64,000 bases of DNA from NCBI GenBank assembly GCA_905178155.1, contig CAJINV010000002.1, positions 1,828,922 through 1,892,921 of the forward strand, read 5' to 3'. This document shows positions 44,950 through 56,050 of the stretch, one piece after another. Every line of letters begins with the position of its first letter. Position 1 is the first letter of the stretch. The notes beneath the pieces were generated by a model that saw only the letters and a program-made list of their open reading frames with translations, did not search any database and was not told where the DNA came from. This stretch comes from Amoebophrya sp. A120. Lineage: Eukaryota; Sar; Dinophyceae; Syndiniales; Amoebophryaceae. Position numbers and translations under genes: made by a program.

Positions 44950-47780
44950 TCAAAGGATTCCAGCATCCACGAGTTCTTCCGGGCGCTCAAGCTCGCCTGT
45001 GTGGGCATAATCTTCCACAATCTCCGTTCCGTATCCGTCGGCATATATCTCATATCCGTACTGCTCCAGAGGGCGCAGCACCTGCACGCGCACACGCTGC
45101 TCCGCCTCGGGTCCCAACTCCAGCACCCATGGGTGAGCTACGTCCTCTTCAGGGTCGTAATAGATTCGCATGTCCCGCCGCGGTGCAGTCGTGACGTTTT
45201 CCTCGCGGAAACGGCATTTGAAGGACAGCCAATTTTTCGTGGCGCAATCAAATACGACACGGCATTTGTACTCCGCCGGCAGCCATTGCCTCGCAACCTC
45301 ATCGGGCGTAGGGTGCCCCGGCCTGCCGAGCACGCGGCGTAGGTCCGCGTCCCACTGGATTTGGAACGCGTCTCGAGTTTCGGCCTTCCAAACCTTGTCC
45401 TCTTCGAGTGTGTATGAAATGCAAATGTGTCTGGGTCCTCTGGATAGTGATGCGCATTTCACAACACAGACCGATCTCTCGTCGATGGCAGCAAAAGAAG
45501 ATGTCCATTTCCTGTCACCAAAGCGAGGGATTTGTCATGCGGATTTTTAAGCAAGGCGGAAGCTTGTCGAAATCTGTGATGCTAGGGCTACTTCCATGAC
45601 AGCCATTCTGTATCATGCAAAAACAGCATGACAAAAATCTGCACTCATCTTCCAGACCCAGACATATTTGCATTTCCTAGTATGCGCTCGGGGTCGTGCC
45701 GGAGCCGGAGGTAACAGCGCGTGATCCAACTCAATGCTATGCCTCGTGACCCGTTTGCATTCCGCTTCAGCGTCTTGCTATAATTTTCATCAAGTGTGGT
45801 GGCCCCGACAGCAGGTGGCACAGCACGGCCTCCTGCTCGGTGCTGCAAGGGCCACACCTTTTCGAACTGAATCTCAGATATCGGCGAACGTGCACGGTGC
45901 TCGTGATCCTCAAGAATCCGCCACGAGGCTATATGGTCCCTGACGGCCTCCTGGTGGTTATGACGCAGAACCCTTCGTCTGAGAGGATCTTCGACCAGGA
46001 CGATTCGCTGCTTCGTAAACCCGAGGGCGTTCGGCGGCGCGGCCATCTCGCGTGTGTATTGCGCACGGGCTGCTGGTGCATTGTCGAGCCTCGGCCTTTG
46101 GGTAAGAGGAATCGACTCAAGAAGCCGCGTCAGCTCCCTCGACGGCGACTTCATACCGGGTTCCCGCTTTTTGATGGGGAAGTCCCGGTAGATGCGCGAA
46201 AAATTATCGACCCCGTTGCGCATCAACGTGGAGAGCGCGCCGACCAGTTTAGTATTTTGCCGGCTTCGAAGCTCTCCGACGAACTTTGCGAACTGGCTGT
46301 CGGTCATATTCGCCGCGGACCTGCACATATCCTCGCGCCACCACTGCTGTCGCCCGAGCAAGTGCAAAAACCACTGCAGGGCACGGATGTGGCGTATGGC
46401 GTTCTCAACTGTTAAGGACATTCGAAACTGTTGCGTGAATTTGTGATGCAAGAATGGCAAAAGTGATAGGAGAGATCTTGCGCGTCTTGCATGACAGATT
46501 TGGCACCGATCATCAGCCTGTTTGGCCCTCTGAGAATTTGTCACGCAAAGCAGCCTGATGGTGTAGATTCTGAAGGCAATTTTGCATGACAAAAGCAAAA
46601 CACGTAACAGTTGAGAATATAAAACGTTTGAGAACGCCATATGGCGGGGGGGCGGAGGCACGAAGTCCGCGATCATCTGCGGGATTCTGTCGGGAAATGC
46701 CGAGCGCAGCACGTCGGCTATCCTGAGTAATAAAAACGTGGTGTCTACTACGCGAACCCATAGTTTTTGTCAAGTAGATTGCTGGCATGATCCTGTATCT
46801 GTACTAGTGCACATCCATATAAAGACGAATTTGTAGCCGCATTCTGGGAAGATTTGATTTGTCATGCCGTATGGAAATAGGACCAGAAGCAGGCGCCTTT
46901 GTCTTTGTGAAGACGCGGCTCTGCTTGCTAAGCAGCACTACACTGCAGATACAAAAGCTTGTTAATATGCATAACTGCCAAATAAATATATTCAGAGATT
47001 TGTCTTGCCCTGTTACCAACAACCTGACAACTATGGGGTGGAGAAGTTTTCATCACACAGGTGGATATCGGCGGTGATTTCTGCTCCACCGACTTCTTCC
47101 GAAGTCCGGTTCATCATCCCTTGCTGTGGCGTTGTTTCGGCCTCGGCGGACTTGTCTTGGACGTTGCCGGAGGATGCTGTGCTGCCGCGGGGGCTGCTCC
47201 CACGACCGCCTCCTTCTGGCAACATCACCTTCACCTCTTTCTGTTCCGGATGCTGTAGTTCTTGTTCCAGCGTGCTCGCCCTATTGCGGTTCCGGGGCTT
47301 TTTAGCAGCAGGAGGTCCTCCAGCGAAAGGAGAACTATCCTCGTAGCGCTTCCTTTTCTTGCACGGCATTTGCAACTGCAGGCTGTTCCACCCCGACGCC
47401 ATGGTCTGTTGCAACCGCAGGCCAAGCCCACGCTGTTGAGACGAGGAGGCATCAATAGGACCACGGGATGAAGATGACCCGGACGAGGTGGATCCAAGAA
47501 CTACCCTATCCACGCCCGCATCGCTAGTAGTTTGTTCCCGCTTAGTAGTAGTGCCACGGTCCTCCGCTGTAAGTAGACCTCCGCTCGCCGCGGCAGGCAG
47601 AATCAAGTCGTGAAGAAAAAAAGCACTAGAGCAGAACTGGTAAAAAATCGGTCCTGCAAAAACCACGTGGAGCAAGGCGCGAACAGCGCGCCGCGTGTTC
47701 TTGGTCTTGTTGTTCCCCACGAGGAGGGCCTCCTTTGGTCCAAAGGTAGTGCTTGTTCTAGTACCTCCAGACGTGGTCAT
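44950..47780 (-). CDS. DUP2: unknown protein, long paralog of DUP1
   Basis: Exons 47068-47780, 46642-46718, 45680-46394 and 44950-45412; 650 codons, three introners (E, H, A). The first exon matches DUP1 through the hydrophobic segment, the Ser run and the basic cluster PCKKRKRYE...KKPR. After EITA the E introner intervenes and the text resumes DVLRSAFPDRIPQMIADFVP, which aligns with the end of DUP1. The extra C-terminal part contains HIRALQWFLHLLGRQQWW, a long basic region, and a last exon with DEVARQWLPAEYKCRVVFDC and an acidic end. No family recognised. The match to DUP1 proves the E interval is an intron. Confidence 0.82.
45413..45679. mobile_element. Introner family A in DUP2
   Basis: Flanks gtgtg/gtatg, one mismatch; right end CTA. 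Joins PERI to LEEDK. Confidence 0.87.
46395..46641. mobile_element. Introner family H in DUP2
   Basis: 247 nt; ends TATGGCGTTCTCAA and inverse; flanking repeat tggcg, exact. Joins PPPPR to HIRAL. Confidence 0.9.
46719..47067. mobile_element. Introner family E, diverged, in DUP2
   Basis: 349 nt; inner E repeat decayed but ctccaccccatagttgtca remains. Flanking repeat tcggc, exact. Joins AEITA to DVLRS; DUP1 has EITAEEVLR without an intron. Confidence 0.88.
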
Positions 47781-48586
47781 GGTCTTACGTTTTTGTCGTA
47801 ATCAAAAACGTGATGGAATATAGTAATTTTTCAATTTCAAGTAGATATAAATGTTGTTAAATTTGATTTGGTAGAAAAGCGTGATTTGAGAAAAATACGT
47901 GAATAAATATTGTTAACAATGCCCACAGAGGCATCAACAATGAAGAAGCCTCTGAGATGGTTCTTGTAGGCTTGTGATTATGTGCGTTTTATTAAACTCA
48001 TTTCCTATGTCGATCCGTTTTTGGTCTTTCTACTTGTGCCACTCTCGTAACTCTCACACGAAGATCAAACTGACCGGAGATCATCTGCTTCTTCTTCTTG
48101 CGAAGGAAATACGGGGATCGCAGATCAGGATCAACCACACATGAATGTAAATGGAACTCGTTATCTTCAATTTAGGTCGGTACACAAGTAGTCGAGCGAT
48201 GATTCATAGGAAATGGTCGATCTTCTTGATGCAGTAGTTGATCAAAGCTCTGTAATGGATCACTATCCTGACACCGCAATGCGCTTGAAATACGCTTGCA
48301 GCTTGCTAAGAAAACAAAGGACCTCGTTGTGTAGTGTGTCTTTTTCCGTCTCTTTGTGCCAGAGCAGCTCGTGTGCGTGTTCGGCTAAGACAAGATCATA
48401 TATGAAGTACTTCATCTTTACATACGGAGGTTCTTTGCAAGCGGTCGTTCTTCAGTCTGACCACAAACATAATCGAGCCACAGTCAGTGAATTATAGCAG
48501 TGCTCGGCCAGCAAGTCCCGGCGTGACAACGATGAACTTTAACCAGCGTAGCTGGAGGTGGTCGTGGTGCTCACTACAACAGCACA
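47781..48586. other. Intergenic upstream of DUP2
   Basis: 47840-48120 is the duplicated flank shared with DUP1. No gene supported. Confidence 0.65.
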
Positions 48587-49673
48587 CTAGGCTTCATACG
48601 TAAATTCCTTTTCCGCTTCCCTGGTTTCATTCAAAAGTTTCCGTGCACACATCACGTCCATTATGACAGTGCACAACTACTCCCCCCCTCATTTGTCATG
48701 CAAAACACGCAGCCCACCCTTCTCCTCTTAGTGGCACTGTGTGCATGACAAGTTCTGGCACTAGCCCAAATAGCACTACACTCGTCCAGGTCCAGCGCAA
48801 ATTTGTCATGCAAAACTGGCATTCTTGCTAGTGCTTGTATTGCCGTCTATGCTATTATACAAATGAGGGGTAGCAGGGGGAGTTGTGCACTGTCATATCC
48901 ATCATGGTCGCCCGGAACTGGATTATCGTCGAGCAGACGGTCCTGTTGTGACTTTTTTTCATTGTTTATGTCTGCTGCACAACTACGCATGAGAAACTAC
49001 ATACAGGATCGCAGAACTGCATGACAAATTAGATTTTTCATCTAGAAAAACGAAAACTATACAATGCAACCGTCGTCCCTGTGAGCAATTTCGCCTCGAA
49101 CAGGCCGATTTTCGACCCGATATCCTTCGTCTCATGAAAACCCATTTCGGGAATGTCCTCCACATCTACCCCCTCCGGCTCCCATTCGTAGGAAGTTGGA
49201 AGCGATTTTTTAGTAGTTGCTGGTTTTGCGAGCGAAAACTTGAAGGAGTTATTCTTATTGTCAAAATGCTGGTGACCAAGGCCACCGGCACGCGGCTGTG
49301 AAGGTTGTGAACCTGTGGACAATAAAAACGACGCCCGATTTTCCGATCTTCCTTCTTGATGTGCTATGCCTGCTGTTAATGGCCCCGTAGAAGTACTAGC
49401 AGACGAAAAACGAAAAGTATCATCGTCTTCCTGGTGAAAGTTGGAGCTCGTTGTGTGCAAGAGCTGGTGTCCCTCTCTCGAGTAGTGGACGTGCTGTGAG
49501 GAAGAAGAGAAGTTGCTTGCTTTCGGTATAATTTTTGATGTCAACGTGGTTTGTCCTGCACCGGAATAATCCGCTTGCGCAACAGCACCGAACGCGGTTT
49601 GATGAAAAAGCGTCCCTGGAGTCTCCATCTCGTGCTGGTCGTGCTGGAGGAAAAAATGGGAGAGGAGGCCCAT
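48587..49673 (-). CDS. Unknown 241-residue protein
   Basis: Exons 49063-49673, 48898-48942 and 48587-48661. The first intron (48943-49062, 120 nt) is an ordinary GTATAG...CAG intron; the second is an F introner. The N-terminal two thirds is polar and Ser/His-rich; near the end of exon 1 is YEWEPEGVDVEDIPEMGF, then a conserved-looking stretch IGLFEAKLLTGTTVAL, and a short C-terminus MCARKLLNETREAEKEF. Nothing recognised. The reading frame is kept through both introns and the F element has an exact 5-bp repeat, which supports the last two small exons. Confidence 0.7.
48662..48897. mobile_element. Introner family F in the 241-residue gene
   Basis: 236 nt; ends TATGACAGTGCACAACT and inverse; flanking repeat tccat, exact. 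Joins ATMMD to VMCAR. Confidence 0.88.
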
Positions 49674-50388
49674 TTTTGAAGCGAATTTTGCAATACAAAT
49701 TATACGTATATTACGAAATCTCGAGTCAAAGGGAGGTAAAAGTCAAATTCTAGAATGGTCTCGTACTTCTCAGGGTGTTGACGACGTCGCAAAATGTTCG
49801 CTCACTCTTCTGCGGGTACTAGCGGACTATTGTTCCTTTGAGCAGCTAGCGATCCTTGAATTTTTTGCTCATTGTAAAAGTGCGACGTCGCTAGTGCACC
49901 ACACAAAGACGGCGCTTATACAAGTTGTTAGTAGGTCTAGGTGCTGTCACGATGTAGAAGTTCTTACGATTGAAACGAAATGAAAGAGCACAAGAAACGA
50001 AGATCGACTTTCAGAACGACACGACAGCGATCATATCGAGTAGTATGATTCGACGATGTATCTACTTGTTCCCTCCAACATTTAAAACTGGATTCTGAAA
50101 CAGGCGATCTGCAAACAATTCCAAACGATGAAAATAACGAGTCTTGTAAGCATTATCCTGTCGAAAAGAACTACGCGAGCAACATTTTCGGTGGAACATC
50201 AGCTGCACATGATTGTACAACTTCTAGTTCATCCACCCAGCAGATGCAGAAGCACACATGGGAGTTTTCATTGAATTGGCATGGATGTTGTCCACGTGAT
50301 ATTTGGAAAAAACAAACTTCTGCACCAACTACTCCCTTGCTACGCAACTTGGTACGCTTTATATTCAGCACTTCTTGTTCATCTTCTA
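49674..50388. other. Intergenic between the EF-hand gene and the 241-residue gene
   Basis: No supported gene, introner or repeat. Confidence 0.55.
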
Positions 50389-53300
50389 TCAAAAATCCTC
50401 CAGTGAGGGCACTTTTGTGGTAATAAATCTCTTCGCCACGCCGAGCATGACAAAAATGTTCAGCACGAAAACAAAAAACAACAACGCAAACGTCACTTTT
50501 ATGCCGGTCTGCGCGTAAGTCGCGACGAGAATCTCCGGGTCACGGCCGTTCTGGAAAAACCGTAGAAACAGTGGGTGTGCGGATTTCACATTGTGTATCC
50601 CTTCCGCTTCCAACACCGCTAATCGGTAGAAGGGAACAGTTCTCAAATGCAAATACGTCTGGGTCTGGAAGAGTGCAGTTTTTTGCCATGCTGTTTTTGC
50701 ATGACACAGTTTGTCTGTCATGGAAGCCCGAGCATCACAGATTTCGACAAGCTTCCGCATTGCTTAATCCACATGACAAATCGACCCCCCACTTTGGTGA
50801 CAGGAAATGGACATGATTTGCTGCCTATGCATGAGAGATTTGTCTGTGTTGTGAAATGCGCATCACAAGTTCGCATCCTTCCAGACATCCAGGGATATTT
50901 GCAATTTATAACAGTTGACTCCTCTATCCAGCGAACCGCGGTCCGGTCCTTTCTTTCGGCCAGTGGATTGTTGGTATTTCCCTCGTCAAGGGTGGGGTCT
51001 GATCATCGAGGGTTTATTAACGAAAGATTACTTGGGCTTTTTCGATTTTGCATTGCAGACACGTGCCTGCGTGCAAATTCTGCATGACAAAAAATTCTAC
51101 GTAAACCTACTAACTTTATAATCATACCGTATCCCTCACAGGTCCACTTAAAGCTTCCGTCGTTTCCGCAGCAATTTTATCCTGTGCAAAAGTATCGCAC
51201 TCGTAGTAATTGCAATCATGCATTACAATTTTTTTTCTGAAGGTGAATCCGCATTACAGATTTTATTTCTCATGCTGAGGAAATTTGTGATGCATTTATA
51301 CGAGTACGATACTTTTGCACAGGATAAATTCTTCCCCACCGCCCACATGTCAAACCCGCAGTCGCTCCCGCAAGACTTGTCCACGATATCGCAAGAAAAA
51401 AGTGTTACAGTTACACATTGTGTTGCAAGACCGGCAACACAGATAACTTTTCTCATGCAGGAAATGCTTGGGAGCCTCGTTTCCTTCCTGTTTTCCCTTA
51501 TGATCTTCGCAATACAGGTTTTCTCTGTGACACAGAGAAAATTTGTGATGCAGAAACTCCAGCAAATGTGTAACTGTAACACTTTTTTCTCGTGATACAC
51601 GATGGGCGCCGCACAGTAGTCGTCGTGATTTTTAAAGGAGATGACTTTGTCCGTGTCTATTACCACATTGCTGCCCGAACGGAAGAAAAACTTCCCGCCG
51701 TATTGAGAGGAAAAATCCCCCCTCCCCATATTGAAACGGTATGTTTCCAAAAATTTGTGTTGCGCATTTGAGGTCACAGACCACATCTGTCTTGCAAGAA
51801 GACAAGGGCAGAAGCTTCCGCCCCATTATGGAAGCGATTTGTCATGCTGTTGGGCCTAAAGGGGGGCCGTTTGCCATGCTGAACTACTAGACCCATACGC
51901 CCCTACCTAGCCCGGGGATCTGACCGCAGTGCTTTCCTGCAATACAAATCTGATTTGTGTACTCAAATCCAGCATCAGAAATTTCGTTTTGATATGGGGA
52001 GGGGGGATTTTTCCTTTTGATACCCCGTCCTGGTACCTCTTTCCCTCCGTCGGGCGGCTACTCGTTGACTATCCTGTGCAAAAGTATCGCACTCGTAGTA
52101 TTTGCAATTATGCATTACAAATCTACATCCCAAGGTAAAACAGCATGACAAATTTCATTTGTCATGCTACGGTAATTTGTAATGCAATTACTACTAGTAC
52201 GATGCTTTTGCAATTCATATTGACGTCGTGTACTTGATCGCGTTGGTATTTGGGTCGCGCTCGATTTTGGTGGTGAATAGTTCTCCTGAGGAAAAACGTC
52301 GCCACCCCAGAGTTGTCATGCAGATTTGCAGTTACAGGAAAACTTGTAATGCGCATCCCCATGAAAGACATTTCTAATCGTGTTGTGGAATTTGTAATGC
52401 TGTAAACAGGATAAGTGGGTGGAGGTTTTGTGAAGCGACAATACTTGCTAATCTGCGCGACAATGCAGAGAGGAACTTGTCATGCGTGACTCCCAAAACT
52501 TCTGGATTTGTGTTGCGAGATCTCCATCTTGACTCTGGAGTGGGAACGTTTTTACACAGGGTAACAATCTGGACGGATTTATTGCGTTGTACGTCGCCAT
52601 TTGGTTCAGCTGGTAGTAGTATCGAATGAAAAAATGTCTGGATGTCTGGAAGATTGCCGGGTTTGTCATGCATATTTTGCATGACCCATGATTGTCTGTG
52701 ATGCACGACCTAGCATCACAGATTTTTAGAACCCTTCCTAATGTCTACTCCGCATGAGAAATGCCCTCTCCGTGTAGCAGAAACTGGGCTCCTCTTGCTA
52801 GTCATGCAACACAAATTTTTTTAGAATCGAAAGACAACATCAGAAGTTGCAACCTTCCAGACCCGGACATACTTGGAATGCATAAGTAGGGGTGCAGGTA
52901 AAACCAGAAGTTCAGGTTGCCGCAGAACATGCCGAGTAAGATATCAAAGTGAAAAATGCCCAAAGTTGCAAAAGTTTCTCATGCGAAGTTTCCAAATGAC
53001 GAACTTTTTGTCTTGCATGAAAGGAGTATGAATCTTTCTGATGCAGAGTCTAGTCGTATACAGCATCGCTTGCATCACAAGCGCCGCTCTTGCCGCGGTC
53101 CTTTGCAATACAAATTTTTGCTATTCACGATTGGAAACCTGTGATGCTGATAGATGCAAGATGGCGAATGTTTCATTTGGAAAGGTTTGCAATACAAATG
53201 CTTCCAACGATTCGGGGGTGGGGGCAGTTTTCATTGTAATATAAGACGTGCGCAAAGGCCTGAAAGGCGAGGAACCACTGGGTGGGAAGCTGCATGCGTC

Positions 53301-54591
53301 GTTTATACCGATAGAGTATGGATTGCAAAAATGTCTGGGTCTGGAGAATGCCAGACTTGTGATGCAGGTTTTGCATGACGTGCTAGGTCTCTGATGCATG
53401 CCGTAGCATCACAGACTCTGTGAGATCTTTACCATGCCTTTTCCGCATGAGAAACTGCCTCTCGGCCTTCTCAAAAGTGAACAGCTTTATTGGTAATCAT
53501 CGTTCGTTCGTATGGATCGGCTCTGCCGACCGGGTGACCCTGCGCCTAATCATGCAACGCAGATTTTGTATGATTCAGAGTTAGCATGACAAGTTGCACT
53601 TTTCCAGACCCAGACATTTTTACATTTGATATAGAGGAAGTAGAAAAAGAAGAAAACGGTGAGGGAGTTTATCGCGTGGGTCGAACTATCCAAGAAAAAA
53701 AGTGTGCAAGTGTAACTCTAACTTTTTTTTGCAGGAAAAGCATCACAGATTTGTTTTGCATGACAGAGAATAAAACCTGTCAGGCGTATGTAGTACGCGA
53801 AAACTACACGTATGAAAATAGCGTCTGATGCACATTCATCCAGCATGACATGTGTAACTGTATTGCAGCATCTGCAAGACAAAGTCAACACACTTACACA
53901 GTTTTTTATTTCTTGCATACCAGTTCGGGATCTCCCAATACTTGAAACTGTTGAGCCAGAAGAACAGGGAGAAAACCAACCAGGGAACCGTTATGCCGGT
54001 GAGAAAGACCAACCAGTTGACTACTTTTCTCCGGTCGCCGACGGATTTTATCTCTGGCTCTGTTCCGTGGATGTAGGCCGGCATCTTTTTTCGCAGCATG
54101 CCCTCAATGGTGGATTCCGACTGGAGCTTTATCACCTAGATGAATCATTATAGCACAGACAAATAAAAGGGTTTTTAGTTCAACTTCCCGCCAAGGAGAA
54201 ACTAAATAAACACACAATGAATCCTATTGCGGCAATAAAGCCAGACAGCACAACAAATTGATTGCCTGAGGGCAACAAAAACAAAATAAACACCAGGTCG
54301 GAAATATAATCTACTTTTTACCTGTGCCATGAAGGGTAGGAATTCGGAAAAATCAATTTGCCCAGACTTGTCCTGATCCAAAGCGTCCATGACCTGCTGG
54401 AGCTCTTTGTAGCTCGGATTCTGCCCCAGCAGCCGCAAGACGTCTTCCAACTCTTCCATGTCAATGAGACCGTCCCCGGAATCGTCAAAGGCCTGAAACG
54501 CCTTGACCACGTCCTGGTACTGCTTGGGCGTTAGGCCGTACATCTGGTTCATCCCCGCGAGTGGGGCGGTCATTCCCGTCGTGTCTTCCAT
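50389..54591 (-). CDS. EF-hand protein with several membrane spans and a Cys-rich loop
   Basis: Exons 54322-54591, 53920-54135, 53632-53686, 53242-53316, 52885-52941, 52564-52619, 52220-52281, 52023-52069, 51598-51700, 51327-51386, 51128-51177, 50911-50998 and 50389-50640; 446 codons. Two canonical EF-hand loops bind Ca2+: D36-E47 (DDSGDGLIDMEE) and D72-E83 (DQDKSGQIDFSE). Hydrophobic spans follow: VVNWLVFLTGITVPWLVFSL, NSLTVFFFFYFLY, and FLAFQAFAHVLLGMFCGNL. A loop with YCAAPI, SCGSDCGFDMWAVGKNCCG and FKWTC has paired Cys suited to disulfides, and a last span VTFALLFFVFVLNIFVMLG precedes the C-terminus. Suggests a Ca2+-responsive membrane protein with a lumenal or external Cys domain; a tetraspanin-like CCG is present, but the rest does not fit that family clearly. 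Ten introners and two ordinary introns (54136-54321, 50999-51127). Confidence 0.88.
50641..50910. mobile_element. Introner family A in the EF-hand membrane gene
   Basis: 270 nt; left end TCT; flanking repeat acagt, exact. Joins IEEST to VPFYR. Confidence 0.9.
51178..51326. mobile_element. Introner family B in the EF-hand membrane gene
   Basis: 149 nt; flanks aattt/aattc, one mismatch. Joins AVGKN to CCGND, within the Cys loop. Confidence 0.9.
51387..51597. mobile_element. Introner family C in the EF-hand membrane gene
   Basis: 211 nt; flanking repeat cacga, exact. Joins CAAPI to VDKSC. Confidence 0.9.
51701..52022. mobile_element. Introner family D in the EF-hand membrane gene
   Basis: 322 nt; flanks cgccg/ccccg, one mismatch. 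Joins RYQDG to GKFFF. Confidence 0.88.
52070..52219. mobile_element. Introner family B in the EF-hand membrane gene
   Basis: 150 nt; flanking repeat ttgac, exact. Joins KYTTS to TSSRP. Confidence 0.9.
52282..52563. mobile_element. Introner family E, old, in the EF-hand membrane gene
   Basis: Ends TCT and GTA; flanks atagt/acaat share three of five. The inner repeat AACGTCGCCACCCC is still clear. Joins NPSRL to FTTKI. Confidence 0.83.
52620..52884. mobile_element. Introner family A in the EF-hand membrane gene
   Basis: 265 nt; flanking repeat agtag, exact. Joins YLHPY to YQLNQ. Confidence 0.9.
52942..53241. mobile_element. Introner family G in the EF-hand membrane gene
   Basis: 300 nt; flanking repeat taaga, exact. 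Splits a membrane span: FAHVL to LGMFC. Confidence 0.9.
53317..53631. mobile_element. Introner family A in the EF-hand membrane gene
   Basis: 315 nt, with about 45 extra bases near 53500-53550. Flanking repeat tagag, exact. Joins FYFLY to RYKRR. Confidence 0.9.
53687..53919. mobile_element. Introner family C, oldest-looking, in the EF-hand membrane gene
   Basis: 233 nt; flanks cgaac/ccagt share two of five. Ends still TAT and ATA, and AGTGTAACT-type repeats remain. Joins EIPNW to THAIN, in frame. Confidence 0.78.
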
Positions 54592-56050
54592 AGTTTAATA
54601 TTCCGCACTTGAGCAGCTTATTTTCAGTGTGACATCAAGTAGCTTGGGTACGCTCACAGATCGAGAGTTTTACTTAATGATGTCATGCTGTTGTGCGAAG
54701 AGATGTCTTATCGTTAATATCGCGAAATAAATCGACAATATGCGCAGCTGCTCACCAACACCAACACGAGCGCAAAAATTGCAGCACCGTTTCAATAGTT
54801 CCGCGCCTTGCGCCTGACCCTGCATGTGCATCGGGACGACGGGCACCATAGTTGCTGGTGCATGGCTGCCCTTCTCGAAGCGGCGTGAAATAGATGAGCT
54901 ATAGGAAGAAATCATGTTGATGGTAGATAAATGTGGATTTGTTTTCACTTCAAACGACACCAAGCCACAGAAGCACGAATGAATCCCCGCGTATTAACAG
55001 CCACAGAAAAATCCCCTCTCAGAGTTCTTGTGCTAAATAAACCCACCTCAACTCGTTTTCTTGCGTTGTTTTTGCACCTGCTCATCTCGCTCTTTCATCA
55101 TGGCCCCACCTCTGTGGTTACGTGCTCGTAGTTTTCCACCGCCGGAGCTGCTGGTGTAGGTCTCTAGATAGAAAGCAGCTCTTCTCGTCTGAGTTCTTGC
55201 GATATCAGGTGTGGAACAAAAACTCATTATTCCAGACACTGACACATCTTTGTTGAATCGAGCTAAGTAGAATGTTTACAGTGATGAATTTTTTGTGCAT
55301 AGATGAAAATTGTACACGGTTGAGTTCTTGTAGCGGCAACAATACTACAGGTGTTGAATCACCTTCGCCTTGGTGGCCGCATCAGTCTCCAGCCCCAAGA
55401 AAATGCTTTCTGTTTTTAGATATCATACGCCATAATTCCACATACGAAAATAAAAAAGCGCGAGCATAGTACAACGCGCGAGCCCCTACTGAGCTTCATA
55501 ATCGAAATTTGATGCAGTTTTTATAAGAAGTAGAGCAAAGGATCTTCTAGGGAGGCGAAAATGTATGATCAAGCTTTGCTTCTGCTCCATCCTTCTTTAT
55601 GTCTTCGCTTCGTGAAGACGGCAAAAAAGATCAAAAACATCGTGTAGTAATTGCGTAGAAGATGTGATTTAGTACGAGCGCAGCCGCAGGAATCCCAAAT
55701 ACCGATTTTCGTTTCCGAAGGTCGAGATGAAGCGAGTAGCCTTCATCGTGTTCGTCAGGTTAAAAAAGCGACATAAAAGAATAATCATTCGTGCTGCGAG
55801 TGCGATGCTTGTTGATCATCACAACAATGCAACCCAATAGATTCGAATCTGCAGTACTATCTGTGTAGTTGTGTACCTAGTACATATATCCGTCAAATAC
55901 GTTTTGTAAAAAACAAAAAGCAGCGAAGCAGCGACGCCGAGCGGATGGACCCCCGCCCGCGGCGTCGTTTCCTCCGTTGGTAGCAATGCTGCCTAAAGAA
56001 CTACTACACCGTCCGGTTTGGAGCTTCCTCCACCTTCTCCGAGTTCGTTC
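54592..56050. other. Intergenic between the unknown gene and the EF-hand gene
   Basis: No gene supported. Near 55220-55262 a lone sequence ttccagacactgacacatc followed by tttgttgaatcg resembles one degraded A-introner end. Confidence 0.5.

Noticed and set aside
46642-47067. DUP2 exon 1 reading on to its own stop inside the E element
   Set aside because: The alignment with DUP1 resumes beyond the element, so the read-through end is intronic.
54670-54963. 97-codon minus-strand ORF upstream of the EF-hand gene
   Set aside because: No motif and no splice link to the EF-hand exon, which has its own ATG.
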